Below the pieces are notes generated by a model. That model did not search any database and was not told the origin of the DNA. It worked only from the letters and a program-made list of their open reading frames with translations. Shown here piece by piece: positions 27,133 through 36,206 of a DNA stretch of 64,000 nucleotides. Source of the stretch: Caballeronia sp. LZ062 (GTDB taxonomy: Bacteria; Pseudomonadota; Gammaproteobacteria; Burkholderiales; Burkholderiaceae). The stretch covers positions 310,001 to 374,000 of the forward strand of contig NZ_JARTWB010000003.1 of NCBI RefSeq assembly GCF_031450785.1, given 5' to 3'. The stretch's first letter is position 1; every line of letters begins with the position of its first letter. A program made the translations under genes and the position numbers.

Positions 27133-27693
27133 GGTCGTTCCCTGTTGAGGTTTGAAGCGTGGACATGAGGCCGGCGCCTTCACGCATGGGGAAGACGCGG
27201 CCGAATCGGGCGTATGCGCACGAGGCGCGCAGCAGTTTATGTGCGGTAGCGAACGCTCGCCATGCTGTTTCGCACTCGTTGCTCCGTACTTGCCGATGTT
27301 GCCGATACTTCGGCGCCGGTGCGCAACCTCGTTACTGTATGCCTATCGGACTATCTCTGCTGAAGCGGCTGAAGCGGATGAAGGAGCTGTAGCGCCTGGA
27401 GCGTCTGAAGAGGCTGAAGCGGCGAAAGCGGCTGTAGCGGCTGACGAGGCTGTAGCGGCGGCTGAAGCGGCCGTAGCGGCTGAGGCGGGACGGGTCTGCG
27501 ACCTCGTCCGTCCCGGCTCGCTCCTTCAGCGCGACTATGTGGCGGCGAACGGCGGTTCTGACGTCGCGGCACGCGAGCCAATCACGCGCCTTGCGAGCGG
27601 CGGGAGACAGTGGCGCTTGCCACGCCCGCCATACGATGACGGAAGGCCGGCCGCCATGCACGCGCCGGCACGCAAACAGACGGGGCCACGACG
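27133..27693. other. Intergenic region with a 9-bp repeat tract
   Basis: 561 bp between the alcohol dehydrogenase promoter and a small plus-strand gene. Several frames stay open across it because of the repeat at 27357-27489, but none has a good start and codon pattern, so no gene is called. Confidence 0.55.
27357..27489. repeat. Degenerate 9-bp tandem repeat (consensus GCTGAAGCG)
   Basis: About fifteen imperfect units of GCTGAAGCG / GCTGTAGCG run almost without break. On the plus strand they would code for Ala-Glu-Ala / Ala-Val-Ala triplets, on the minus strand for Pro-Leu-Gln or Ser-Arg-Phe triplets. Whether any frame is translated is unknown. Confidence 0.75.
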
Positions 27694-27972
27694 ATGAACG
27701 CGATTGCAATGACGGTGAGTATCGATTTGCCGGGCGGTGCGGTGAGCGCCGAGTTTTGCCCGGACACGGGACGCTTGCGGATTCTGGAGCGCGACGTGTT
27801 GCGCGTCGAACTCTTCCCGCCGCACTCGTGGTTCACCGTGGCGTCGGTCGCGGGCAACAGCCGATGGGGCACGCGGCCGCGCGAGTCGGACCTCTACCTT
27901 GTGCTGGAGAGCTTCATCATGCAACGGTTCGGAATGGCGGCGCTGGGGAAGGCGCTGACGCTCGCGCATTGA
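27694..27972 (+). CDS. Small hypothetical protein
   Basis: 92-residue protein: a beta-rich N-terminal half (MTVSIDLPGGAVSAEFCPDT, GRLRILERDVLRVELFPPHS) and a C-terminal helix (ESDLYLVLESFIMQRFGMAA). Cytoplasmic, no motif recognised. Codon use is typical for this genome, with GC at third positions. The ATG at 27694 has only a weak ribosome-binding site; a start at residue 6 is possible. It stands alone before the fimbrial operon. Confidence 0.5.
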   Translation: MNAIAMTVSIDLPGGAVSAEFCPDTGRLRILERDVLRVELFPPHSWFTVASVAGNSRWGTRPRESDLYLVLESFIMQRFGMAALGKALTLAH

Positions 27973-28498
27973 CGCAGTCGGTCGGGTTTGCATTCGCGGT
28001 AGCGCCGAGCGCGCCGCGCTCATTCGCCATCTCTCTTGCCAACCGCAGGTCTTCGAAGAAGACGCACGGGCTGCGAACCGTCGCCCCCTCTTTCTGTGTT
28101 ACGTGTAGCGCTTCTTGTCATAGCGCAGTGCCGTGCGCGCTGGCCCTCGGCGCATCGTCCGGCAATCGGTTAGGGATACGAGTTTGCGTCATAAGCGTAT
28201 CGAAAACCGAAAAAGGCCACGATGCTATCGCCTACCGCACGACAGCCAGCCACCGTCAACGGACACGCAAACGCGATGGCGCACCGGAATGCGCTTCGGA
28301 GCTTTCGCGCCGCCTCGAACGCGAGCATCCGTCGCGGTTCTTCACGCCCGCACCGAAACTTGCGCCATCTCAATTTAAGACCCGTCTCATTCATTCTCAA
28401 ACTCTCTCTGCTTATTCTGTGTGCACTTCGACGCGGCATGGATCTTCCAGACCGCGACAGCACAGGTTCCCGTCGTCTTAACCAGAGAGAGATTCAGC
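27973..28498. other. Upstream region of the fimbrial operon
   Basis: 526 bp with lower GC than the surroundings, especially 28050-28420, and no convincing gene. It must hold the promoter of the fimbrial operon; no clear -35/-10 pair or operator could be assigned. Confidence 0.5.
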
Positions 28499-29005
28499 AT
28501 GAAGAGCATGTTCAAGAAAGCCGCAGTCGTTGCCCTGATCGCCGGTGCCACGCTTCCCGTTTCCACCAGTCTGTTTGCCGCCAGCAAGACCGCGACCTTT
28601 CAGGTCACGTTGACCATTCAGGATGACTGCTCGATCAGCGCAAGCCCGCTCAACTTCGGCTCGACGGGTGTGCTTGCGAACGACATCGACCAATCTGCCA
28701 ACCTCGCGGTGACCTGCACGGCCGGCACGCCGTACAACGTCGCGCTCGACGCCGGCAGCGCAACCGGCTCCTCCATCTCGGCTCGCACGCTGACGAACAC
28801 GGCGAGCACCGGCGTCGTGCAGTACAACCTCTTCCGTGATGCTTCGCGCACTCAGATCTGGGGCCAAACGGTCGGCAGCGACACGGTTTCGGGTGTCGGC
28901 AACGGCAACGCACAGACGATCCCCGTTTTCGGCCGCGTTCCCGTGCAAGCCACGCCCATAGCGGACACCTACACATCCACCGTCACGGCCACTGTCGTTT
29001 TCTGA
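28499..29005 (+). CDS. Spore coat U (SCPU) domain fimbrial major subunit
   Basis: Secreted pilin-like subunit of the SCPU family, assembled by the chaperone and usher encoded next. ATG at 28499 starts a signal peptide (SMFKKAAVVALIAGATLPVS ... LFAAS, cleavage near residue 28). The mature domain has two cysteines that likely form the usual disulfide (DDCSISASPLNFG and NLAVTCTAGTPYNVALDAGS), followed by VQYNLFRDASRTQIWG and a C-terminal beta strand DTYTSTVTATVVF ending in Phe, as donor-strand subunits do. 168 residues. First gene of the operon. Confidence 0.9.
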   Translation: MKSMFKKAAVVALIAGATLPVSTSLFAASKTATFQVTLTIQDDCSISASPLNFGSTGVLANDIDQSANLAVTCTAGTPYNVALDAGSATGSSISARTLTNTASTGVVQYNLFRDASRTQIWGQTVGSDTVSGVGNGNAQTIPVFGRVPVQATPIADTYTSTVTATVVF

Positions 29006-29117
29006 CCCACAACCGTTGTCGACCATGCAGGCGCCTCCCTCATGCGGGGCGCTTGCGCGAATGCCGCGCACGCTATATCAAGTTGAAGCGGACAGGACGC
29101 CCGAATGGAGGCGGCTC

Positions 29118-29843
29118 ATGCGGCAACTGCGTACACTGGCCTTGCTCGTCTTGCCGACGTTTCTGATAGCGTCGGCGCACGCCGCTTCGTTGCAGATCTC
29201 GCCCGTATCCATTGCGCTCGACGCCACCGAAGCCGGAAAGGTGCTCAATTTGCGCAACGAGAGCGATACCGCCATTCATGCGCAAGTGCGCGTCTTTGCG
29301 TGGGACCAGGCCGACGAAGACGAGCGCCTCACGCCGACGCGCGATCTGCTCGCGAGTCCACCCATCGCCGAGATTCCTGCAGGCGGCCAGCAAGTCATCC
29401 GCGTGATTCGCTCCAATCGCGATGCGCCGGAGCACGAACGCGCATACCGGTTGTTGATCGATGAACTGCCGCCCGAAGGCGCGAATGCAGGCAACGGCGT
29501 TCAGTTTCGCTTTCGATACTCGGTGCCGCTCTTTGTCGCACCAGCCGGCGAGCCGGCGCCGCCAGAGCTGCACTGGTCGATCGTCGAAAAAAGCGGCCAG
29601 CCCTATCTCCGCGTCTCGAACAGCGGGAAGATTCACGCACGGCTCAGCGCCGTCTCGCTGACGATCTCCGCTGCGAAAGTGCCGGTCGCGGCGGGACTGC
29701 TCGGATATGTGCTGGCGGGCCGCGCGCGTTCATGGCCGCTCTCGAACGCAAGCCACGCAGCACGCGCACGGAGCGGCGAGGTGACCGCGACCGTCAACGG
29801 CAACGGCGTAACAGCCCCGCTCATGACCAACGCCGCTCCCTGA
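29118..29843 (+). CDS. Periplasmic fimbrial chaperone
   Basis: FimC/PapD-like chaperone of 241 residues that holds subunits by donor-strand complementation. Signal peptide RQLRTLALLVLPTFLIASAH then the mature N-terminus ASLQISPVSIALDATEAGKV. The subunit-binding F1-G1 region includes IPAGGQQVIRVIRSNRDAPE and AYRLLIDELPPEG, the family hallmark. ATG at 29118 is chosen because GGAGG lies 6 nt upstream; the in-frame ATG at 29016 would add 34 non-signal residues. Between the subunit and usher genes. Confidence 0.92.
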   Translation: MRQLRTLALLVLPTFLIASAHAASLQISPVSIALDATEAGKVLNLRNESDTAIHAQVRVFAWDQADEDERLTPTRDLLASPPIAEIPAGGQQVIRVIRSNRDAPEHERAYRLLIDELPPEGANAGNGVQFRFRYSVPLFVAPAGEPAPPELHWSIVEKSGQPYLRVSNSGKIHARLSAVSLTISAAKVPVAAGLLGYVLAGRARSWPLSNASHAARARSGEVTATVNGNGVTAPLMTNAAP

Positions 29844-29867
29844 TTCAATCGCTTCGGGGCCGCGCCT

Positions 29868-32288
29868 GTGAGCAATTCGCCCGACGCACATGGAACGCTA
29901 TACAGCCGGCGATGCCGGCCAATCGAGGTCGTGGTTGCACTGTCCGTCATCGGGCAGCCAGCCATTGCACAGATCGACATAACGGGCGGCAGTCCGGCCG
30001 CGCTACCGAGTCTCACCGGCGGCACGCCTGCGCAAGCGGTTCCTTCGACGGCCTCCGGGCGTGAATCGCTCGTGCTCGAGATCGTCGTCAACGGGACGAG
30101 CCAGGGCGAACCTTCCGGCTTCGAACTGCGCGACGGCGAGCTTTACGCCGAGCCGCAATCGCTCACCAACGCCGGCATTCGCGTCGATGACGTCAAAGCC
30201 GGCGCGGATGGCTGGCTCGCGCTCTCGTCGATACCGGGTGTGCATGCAACCTACGTGGCGCGCGCCCAGCAAGCCGTGCTCGATGTCGCCACGGACCGGC
30301 AGATCGCGCAACAGATCGGCTATCGCGTGCCCGTCGTGCCGAAGGCGACGCCGGGCACGGGCTTCGTCCTCAACTACGATGCAACTTATCAGCGGTCGTC
30401 GGGCGAAGTGCATGGCGAACAGTTCGGCGTATGGAGCGAGCAGCGCTTTTTTTCGCCGTTCGGCGTGTTCGACAACACAGGCACGTACCTGAACGGCACC
30501 GGCATCAACCGCTACACGCGACTCGACACCAACTGGACCTATACCAACGCCACGAAGCTCTTCTCGCTGACGATGGGCGACGCCATTTCCGGATCCCTGC
30601 CCTGGTCACGGTCGGTGCGCTTCGGCGGTATCCAGATTCAGCGGGATTTCACGCTGCGTCCCGACCTCATCACATTCCCGTTGCCGATGTTCACGGGCTC
30701 CGCCGCCGTGCCGTCGGCGGTGGATTTGTATATCAACGGGCTGAGGCAATACAGCGGCAACGTCGCGCCGGGCCCGTTCCAGATCGCGCAGGCGCCGAGC
30801 CTGACGGGCGCGGGCGTCGCGCAGGTCGTCGTCACCGATGCGCTGGGCCGGCGTGTGACGACGAGCGTGCCGCTCTACGTGGACACCCGCCTGCTCGCCA
30901 AGGGCCTTTTCGATTACTCCGTCGAGTTCGGTTTCCTGCGCAACGACTACACGCTGCAGTCCTGGTCGTACGACGCGTCGCCCGTATTCAGCGGCACGTT
31001 CAACTATGGACTGAGCGACGCGCTCACGCTTCAGGCGCACGCCGAGGCCGCGAAGGACCTTCGCAACGGCGGCGCCGGTGCCGTGATGGCTATCGGCAAC
31101 CGGGGCACGCTCAGCGCCGCGGTGGCGGGCAGCAATGGGAATGGCGAGTCGGGTGCGCTCGCGAGCGTCGGCTATCAATATATCGGGCCGCGCTTCTCGG
31201 TGAATCTGCAAGGCACGCGCGCGACGAGCGGCTACCGCGACATCGCATCGCTCAACGGGGCATCGACCTTCGAACATCTGTATCAGGCGACCGCGTCAGT
31301 GGCACTGTTCCGCACTCAGTCGGCGAGTGTCAGCTATATCGACTCGAAAGATACGTTCTCGGGCCATGCGCGCGTCGTCACGCTCGCCTACAACGCGCAA
31401 CTCGGCAGGCGCTGGTCTCTTTTCGCGAGCGTATTTCGCGACTTCCTGCAGCGCAACGTCTATGGAGGATCGGTCGGCGTGACGGTAAGTCTCGGCGGCA
31501 ACGCGTCCGCCAGCGCGACCGTCTCACAGTCCGGCGGCCACACGACAGCCGATATCAGCGCGTCGCGCCCGGCCGACTTCAGCGGCGGATGGGGCTGGGC
31601 CGTGCAAGGCGGCGCGGGCGCGGACTATCGCCATGCGTTTGCCGGCGCGAATTATCGTGCGAGCTTCGGCGACTTCCAGGCGACGGCGCAGCGTTTCAAC
31701 GGCACGACAACGAGCACGTTGCAGGCAGCGGGCGCGCTGGTGGCGATGGACGGCACGGTCTTGCCCTCGCGCTCGCTAGGCGACGGCTTCGCGCTTGTCG
31801 CAACCGACGGCGTCGCCGGCGTGCCTGTGTTGCAGGAGAACCGCCTGGTCGGCACGACCAACAGCCGCGGGTACATGCTCGTGCCGGACCTGTTGTCGTA
31901 TCAGCGCAATCAGCTCGGCATCGACCCGCTTGCCTTGCCCGCCGATGCGATGATCGACAAAACGCAGATGGACGTCGCGCCGCAGCGGCGCGCAGGTGTG
32001 TTGGCGCGCTTCGGCTTGAGCCATTACCGAGGCGCGTCCGTGAGCTTCGTCGATACGGATGGAAAGGCCGTCCCGGCAGGCAGCGTGGCCACGGTGAGGG
32101 ACACGGGCGCTTCGGCAGTCGTCGGGTATGACGGCGTCGCGTTCTTCGAGCAGTTGTCTGCGACGAACACGGTCGCAATTCACGGTAAGGGCGCCGATTG
32201 CGCGGCCGACGTGGCCTTCGACCCGTCGACCGCACGGACGATGCCGCAGCTCGGTCCGATCATATGCCGCGCGACCGGTAAGCCGTGA
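29868..32288 (+). CDS. Outer-membrane fimbrial usher
   Basis: 806-residue usher (FimD/PapC family, the smaller SCPU type) that secretes and assembles subunits through a 24-strand beta-barrel. The N-terminal chaperone-binding domain contains LVLEIVVNGTSQGEPSGFEL and DGELYAEPQSLTNAGIRVDD; the barrel with plug includes FSLTMGDAISGSLPWSRSVR and VPLYVDTRLLAKGLFDYSVE; the C-terminal domains include LVGTTNSRGYMLVPDLLSYQ. Start is a GTG at 29868, 24 bp after the chaperone stop; the signal peptide (about 18-35, VVVALSVIGQPAIAQ) follows a longish polar lead, so a later start is possible. Confidence 0.92.
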   Translation: MSNSPDAHGTLYSRRCRPIEVVVALSVIGQPAIAQIDITGGSPAALPSLTGGTPAQAVPSTASGRESLVLEIVVNGTSQGEPSGFELRDGELYAEPQSLTNAGIRVDDVKAGADGWLALSSIPGVHATYVARAQQAVLDVATDRQIAQQIGYRVPVVPKATPGTGFVLNYDATYQRSSGEVHGEQFGVWSEQRFFSPFGVFDNTGTYLNGTGINRYTRLDTNWTYTNATKLFSLTMGDAISGSLPWSRSVRFGGIQIQRDFTLRPDLITFPLPMFTGSAAVPSAVDLYINGLRQYSGNVAPGPFQIAQAPSLTGAGVAQVVVTDALGRRVTTSVPLYVDTRLLAKGLFDYSVEFGFLRNDYTLQSWSYDASPVFSGTFNYGLSDALTLQAHAEAAKDLRNGGAGAVMAIGNRGTLSAAVAGSNGNGESGALASVGYQYIGPRFSVNLQGTRATSGYRDIASLNGASTFEHLYQATASVALFRTQSASVSYIDSKDTFSGHARVVTLAYNAQLGRRWSLFASVFRDFLQRNVYGGSVGVTVSLGGNASASATVSQSGGHTTADISASRPADFSGGWGWAVQGGAGADYRHAFAGANYRASFGDFQATAQRFNGTTTSTLQAAGALVAMDGTVLPSRSLGDGFALVATDGVAGVPVLQENRLVGTTNSRGYMLVPDLLSYQRNQLGIDPLALPADAMIDKTQMDVAPQRRAGVLARFGLSHYRGASVSFVDTDGKAVPAGSVATVRDTGASAVVGYDGVAFFEQLSATNTVAIHGKGADCAADVAFDPSTARTMPQLGPIICRATGKP

Positions 32289-32331
32289 TGCGCCGAGACT
32301 TCGCCCGCACATCCGCACAAGGAGACACGTG

Positions 32332-33315
32332 ATGAATAACGCCGCGAGACGGAAGTTCGACTGCTGGCGACTCGGCCTCTGTGCGTTGCTATTGGTTTTG
32401 TCACCGCGCTTTGCGTGGTCGCAAAGCTGCGCCTTCACCACCAGCAACATCAATTTCGGCGTGGTCAGCACGATCAGCGGCGCGCCCGCCGACGCGACGG
32501 GAACCATCGGCGTCACTTGCACGGGGTTCTCGACGGCGACCGTGAGGCTGTGCCTGAGCCTCGGCGCGCCGGGAGGCTCGACATTCACGCAACGCTACTT
32601 GAGCGGGCCGTCGGGGAACAAGCTCACAGCGAACATCTACTCCGACGCTTCGCATCAGACGATATGGGGTTCGTACTATTCATCGGGCTCGCCGCCGCTC
32701 GTGCAGCTGGATCTTCCGGTGACGGCCGGAAGCGCATCGACGAACGTGACGATGTATGGGCGCATCGACGCGAACCAGGTATCCGCAGTCGTCGGTAGCT
32801 ACACTTTGCCGTTCACGACGAACGACACGCTCTTCGCGTACTCGGGCTATACGGGCACGCCGCCGAGTTGCAGCAGCTTCACCAGTCCCAATGGCAGAAC
32901 CGCCTTGACGCTGTCGGCGACCGTCATCGCGGATTGCAACATCGTTGCGGCACCGCTCGCGTTTCCCGCCGCCAGCCTGCTGAATCAGCCGCTTCAGGCG
33001 ACGAGCACAGTGCAGGTCACGTGTGTGTCAGGCGCACCCTATACCGTCGCACTCGACGGCGGCACGACGCCCGGCGGCACCGTTGCGATGCGCAAGCTCG
33101 CGCTTCAGTCGGGCGCCGCGACCGTCGACTACCAGTTGTACACGGACGCCGCTCGCACCAAGCCTTGGGGCGACGGCACGAATGGCACGACGACGAACAC
33201 GGGAACGGGCGTCGGTTCATCGCAGTCGTTCGTCGTCTATGGCGTGGTGCCGGCTCAGACATCGCAGCCCGCCGGCAAATACTCGGACACGATCACAGCG
33301 ACGGTCAGCTTCTGA
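32332..33315 (+). CDS. Two-domain SCPU protein, probable fimbrial tip subunit
   Basis: 327 residues: signal peptide (LGLCALLLVLSPRFAWSQ, cleavage near 31), then two SCPU domains in tandem. Domain 1 (about 32-175) starts SCAFTTSNINFGVVSTISGA, has a VTCTGFSTATVRLCLSLGAP strand; domain 2 (about 195-327) starts VIADCNIVAAPLAFPAASLL, has VQVTCVSGAPYTVALDGGTT and ends KYSDTITATVSF, like the major subunit. The ATG at 32332 has AGGAGA 6 nt upstream. An N-terminal extra domain and last position in the operon fit a tip adhesin; ligand unknown. Confidence 0.88.
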   Translation: MNNAARRKFDCWRLGLCALLLVLSPRFAWSQSCAFTTSNINFGVVSTISGAPADATGTIGVTCTGFSTATVRLCLSLGAPGGSTFTQRYLSGPSGNKLTANIYSDASHQTIWGSYYSSGSPPLVQLDLPVTAGSASTNVTMYGRIDANQVSAVVGSYTLPFTTNDTLFAYSGYTGTPPSCSSFTSPNGRTALTLSATVIADCNIVAAPLAFPAASLLNQPLQATSTVQVTCVSGAPYTVALDGGTTPGGTVAMRKLALQSGAATVDYQLYTDAARTKPWGDGTNGTTTNTGTGVGSSQSFVVYGVVPAQTSQPAGKYSDTITATVSF

Positions 33316-33412
33316 AGGCGCTGTGACGCGCGGATCTTTCCGACGTGGCATCATGAAGGCGCTGTCCGCCATCCACGCAACGCCATCCACGCAACCGCTT
33401 GCCGGAGACGCC

Positions 33413-33715
33413 ATGGAAGTGACCATCAGCGAATTGACCGGGCTGCTCGAAGAACTGGAACGCGAAGACCCCGTCGATTACGGCGACCTGCCGTTCGGCG
33501 AGCCGGAACTGCGCGGTCTCGTATTGACGTCGCTGCTGGAAAGGCATCGCAGCCTGCAGGCAAGCGGACTCAATCCCGGCGACGTGAACGTCACCTACAT
33601 GCTGACCACGGCGCTGCTTGTGATCGAGAATCTGGTGTTGCACGCGCGGCTGCTGTTGCTGCAAGGACAGCGCATCGATGTGAGCGCGCTGTTGCGCAAA
33701 TATTCCGGCGGATGA
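33413..33715 (+). CDS. Small helical protein of unknown function
   Basis: 100-residue cytoplasmic protein: acidic N-terminus (ISELTGLLEELEREDPVDYG), then PELRGLVLTSLLERHRSLQA and a strongly hydrophobic-amphipathic C-terminal helix (TTALLVIENLVLHARLLLLQ). The ATG at 33413 has GGAG 5 nt upstream; an in-frame ATG at 33353 lacks this. No family recognised. It follows the fimbrial operon by 97 bp on the same strand but shares no obvious theme with it. Confidence 0.6.
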   Translation: MEVTISELTGLLEELEREDPVDYGDLPFGEPELRGLVLTSLLERHRSLQASGLNPGDVNVTYMLTTALLVIENLVLHARLLLLQGQRIDVSALLRKYSGG

Positions 33716-33736
33716 TGTTAGCTGTCGCGCCGACGC

Positions 33737-34168
33737 TCAGTCGCGCGGGCGGCTGGGCGCGCGATACCCCGGAATCTGATGCAACGCCTGATGGCACGCC
33801 TCCGACAGCGCGGCCAGCCGTTCGACGCTCGCGCGCAACTGCGCATGCGTCTGTGCGATGCCGTCGCGCAGCATATCGATGCGCGGCGTGATGTGGTCTT
33901 CAATCGCCTCGCCGATCGCGCCGCATGCTAGGAGCGCCTCTGCATCGTGGCGCGCTTCCCGCAATTCGATCACATGAAGCTTGTTCTGCGCGAGGAGCCG
34001 CGCGTGCGCTTCGGCGAGCTGACCGAGTCCCATGGCGCGCATTCGCTCGATGAAATGTCGCATGGAATGCAACGTGGCCTCGCCGGCGTCGTAGGCCATG
34101 AATTCAACATCGTCTATCGGCAGCGACAAACGGCCTTCCGGGGTTTCGAACTCGAGCTTCGTGGGCAT
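33737..34168 (-). CDS. Hypothetical helical protein
   Basis: 143-residue protein from the ATG at 34168. A short beta part (KLEFETPEGRLSLPIDDVEF) is followed by long charged helices (LHSMRHFIERMRAMGLGQLA, ELREARHDAEALLACGAIGE, AQTHAQLRASVERLAALSEA) likely to form a coiled coil. No signal or membrane segment. Family unknown. Convergent with the small gene at 33413 and not obviously linked to the neighbours. Confidence 0.6.
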   Translation of the reverse strand: MPTKLEFETPEGRLSLPIDDVEFMAYDAGEATLHSMRHFIERMRAMGLGQLAEAHARLLAQNKLHVIELREARHDAEALLACGAIGEAIEDHITPRIDMLRDGIAQTHAQLRASVERLAALSEACHQALHQIPGYRAPSRPRD

Positions 34169-34285
34169 GACGGCGGCAACGCGTGGTGTGGGTTGCCAAA
34201 ATTCTAGGCACGCCGATAGCGTCATTCCGTAGGAGAACGCCGAATTACGAGCGCGGGCTTGCGGTCACTGCATTTCGCGCGCCGC

Positions 34286-34507
34286 TTAACGCGCCTTCAT
34301 TACAGCCGGTTGAATGGACGTGGCCTGATCGACGATGTCCAGCCCCCAGTCGCCGAACGTGTACCAGTCTTCGCCCAGAAGCTCGGCCGGATGCTGCGTG
34401 CGGCTAGAGCCGTTTCCGCAACGCAGCGCATCGGCCGCGCAATAGTGGTCGCAGCCCCAGCAGTTGCGTTCCGGATGCTTTGGATGGACGGGGAATCGCT
34501 TCGACAT
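34286..34507 (-). CDS. DUF3079 family protein
   Basis: 73-residue protein of the DUF3079 family, common in Burkholderiales. Recognised from FPVHPKHPERNCWGCDHYCA and LRCGNGSSRTQHPAELLGED plus DWYTFGDWGL; the cysteines in CWGCDHYC and RCG may bind a metal ion. ATG at 34507 has GGAGA 8 nt upstream. Function unknown. Alone on the minus strand, upstream of the flavin oxidoreductase-like gene's end. Confidence 0.85.
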   Translation of the reverse strand: MSKRFPVHPKHPERNCWGCDHYCAADALRCGNGSSRTQHPAELLGEDWYTFGDWGLDIVDQATSIQPAVMKAR

Positions 34508-34603
34508 GTGTCTTTTCTCCTTGATCGGGTACGTCTAGCCGCGTCAAAGAGGCTACGACGGGCCCGGTAGCCGGCCAATAGGACGAATTCGAACGTTCGG
34601 CGG

Positions 34604-35812
34604 TCAGCAAGCCGCGACGGGCGCTTGCGTATTACCGGTCAGGAGCAGTTCGATCAGTTCGCGAACGCTGCGAATGGCCGCGCCGAACGGCAATTTCTCG
34701 CGGCCACGGAAGAACAGGCCGTTGCCCACGTCGCCGCGCAGCGCCGCGGCGAGCCGCGTGTCGATGCAGAAGTGTCCGAACTTCTCGATGCCGTCGCGCA
34801 GCCCGCACGCGCTCAGGCACTCGAGCGCCGTCGGGCATGTCTGCTTGCGCGCGCCGATCTTCGTGCGGATGCGCTCTTCGTTGCGCAAATAGCGCATGAG
34901 CCACGGCGTCTTGACGGCTCGCGCGGGCAGCCCCGTGACGCTGACGAACTCGACGATATCGTCGGGCGTCGCCTGCGCGAGCACGCGCTTGAATTCCGGA
35001 TGTGCGTCGCCCTCTTCCGTGACCGCGAAGGGCGTGCCGATCTGGACGCCGTTCGCGCCGGCCGCGAGCCACGTGCGCACGGCTTCGTGGCTGTTGATGC
35101 CGCCCGCGACGATCACCGGCACGTCCGAGCGCGCAAGTCCGAGCGACACGAACGCCGTCTCCAGTTCGGCGAGCACGCGCGCAAAGCCGAAACGCTCGTT
35201 GTTCATGTCCGACACGTCGTTGACGCCGAGGTGCCCGCCGGCATGCGCCGGATGTTCGATCACGATGGCATCCGGCAAGCGCCCCTTCTTCATCCACTTT
35301 TTCAGGACGAGCGCGACGCCGCGGCTGTCGGAAAGAATCGGAATCAGTGCGATATCGCAGCCTTGCGTCAGATCGGGCAGATCGAGGGGCAGGCCCGCGC
35401 CCATGACGATCGCGTCGGCGCCCTCTTCGCAGGCCACACGCACGTAATCGGCATGGGCGCTGACCGCTTTCATGACATTCACGGCGATCATGCCGCGACC
35501 TTCCGACAGTTCACGCGCGCCGCGAATCTCGCGCGCGAGCGCGGTCAGGTTCGCCCGCTCGAGCGTTTCGCGCGAGGGATCGGCGCGGCAGATGTCCAGC
35601 AGATCGGCGTGATGGTGACGCAGATCGATACTGGCGATCGTGCCGACCGCGCACTCCCGCGCGACGCTGCCCGCCAGCCGATGCGCGGAGATGCCGACGC
35701 CCATGCCGCCCTGCACGATGGGCAGCACGCTGCGCCCGCGAATGACGAGGGGCGCGAAATCATGCCGCCATGGGCTTGGAGAGACTTGGGTTCCAGCTTG
35801 ATATCGATTCAT
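34604..35812 (-). CDS. NAD(P)H-dependent flavin oxidoreductase, nitronate-monooxygenase family
   Basis: 402-residue FMN TIM-barrel protein of the nitronate monooxygenase / FabK / YrpB superfamily. Features: LPIVQGGMGVGISAHRLAGS near the N-terminus, DAIVMGAGLPLDLPDL, the histidine segment VIEHPAHAGGHLGV, PVIVAGGINSHEAVRTWLAA and ANGVQIGTPFAVTEEGDAHP for FMN phosphate binding. Compared with the enzyme at 3009-4133 it has a longer C-terminus with several cysteines (TCPTALECLSACGLRD), so its substrate may differ. The ATG at 35812 starts the protein; in-frame codons to 35956 look non-coding. Confidence 0.85.
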   Translation of the reverse strand: MNRYQAGTQVSPSPWRHDFAPLVIRGRSVLPIVQGGMGVGISAHRLAGSVARECAVGTIASIDLRHHHADLLDICRADPSRETLERANLTALAREIRGARELSEGRGMIAVNVMKAVSAHADYVRVACEEGADAIVMGAGLPLDLPDLTQGCDIALIPILSDSRGVALVLKKWMKKGRLPDAIVIEHPAHAGGHLGVNDVSDMNNERFGFARVLAELETAFVSLGLARSDVPVIVAGGINSHEAVRTWLAAGANGVQIGTPFAVTEEGDAHPEFKRVLAQATPDDIVEFVSVTGLPARAVKTPWLMRYLRNEERIRTKIGARKQTCPTALECLSACGLRDGIEKFGHFCIDTRLAAALRGDVGNGLFFRGREKLPFGAAIRSVRELIELLLTGNTQAPVAAC

Positions 35813-36206
35813 GATCTGACTGCCTGATTTGACCGGCGCGAGCCGTCGAAGCGACGCTTGCGCCAAGCGACGTTCATGGTGTTTCGTAGCGATTGGGCAC
35901 GGCAGACGCGCGTTGAAGTCGAGCTTGCACAAGCTGCTGCGCTCGTGGAACGGCATATGATGTACGGCGCGTCAGACGGCCTCACGCAGTCCAGCCGGTG
36001 CGACGTTTCGCACCGCGCATTCGCACACGATAAGTTAAGCCCACACTTCTCGTCCAAAGCGCCCATGTCTTTAGATCGTAGCTCTGGCCGTCTCCCTCGA
36101 CAAGCAGCCCAAACTTGCTGTTATTGACGATCGTCACGGGAACAGCGGTTCCATCTGCACGCTTCCCACCGCTGGCGCAGATGTACGACCGGGCGCGGCT
36201 TCTTGA
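35813..36206. other. Gap of about 390 bp containing a possible coding remnant
   Basis: No complete gene is visible. The minus-strand frame 36185-35982 is protein-like but has no start codon (see the separate entry); the rest looks non-coding and would hold the promoter of the flavin oxidoreductase gene. Confidence 0.5.
35982..36185 (-). pseudogene. Possible gene remnant
   Basis: A 67-residue frame reads YICASGGKRADGTAVPVTIV, NNSKFGLLVEGDGQSYDLKT, WALWTRSVGLTYRVRMRGAK and ends at a stop at 35982. It looks like real protein but lacks a start: an ATG at about 36212 (MIKKPRPVV) is in the neighbouring frame, so a one-base shift would be needed to join them. Could be a frameshifted small gene, a sequencing error or chance. 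Confidence 0.25.

Noticed and set aside
27332-27709. Basic Ser/Arg/Tyr-rich protein on the minus strand of the repeat tract
   Set aside because: Composition results from the 9-bp repeat and no credible start site is present.
35858-36127. 89-codon plus-strand frame between the flavin oxidoreductase and secreted-protein genes
   Set aside because: No family resemblance or ribosome-binding site, and the opposite strand shows the more protein-like remnant.
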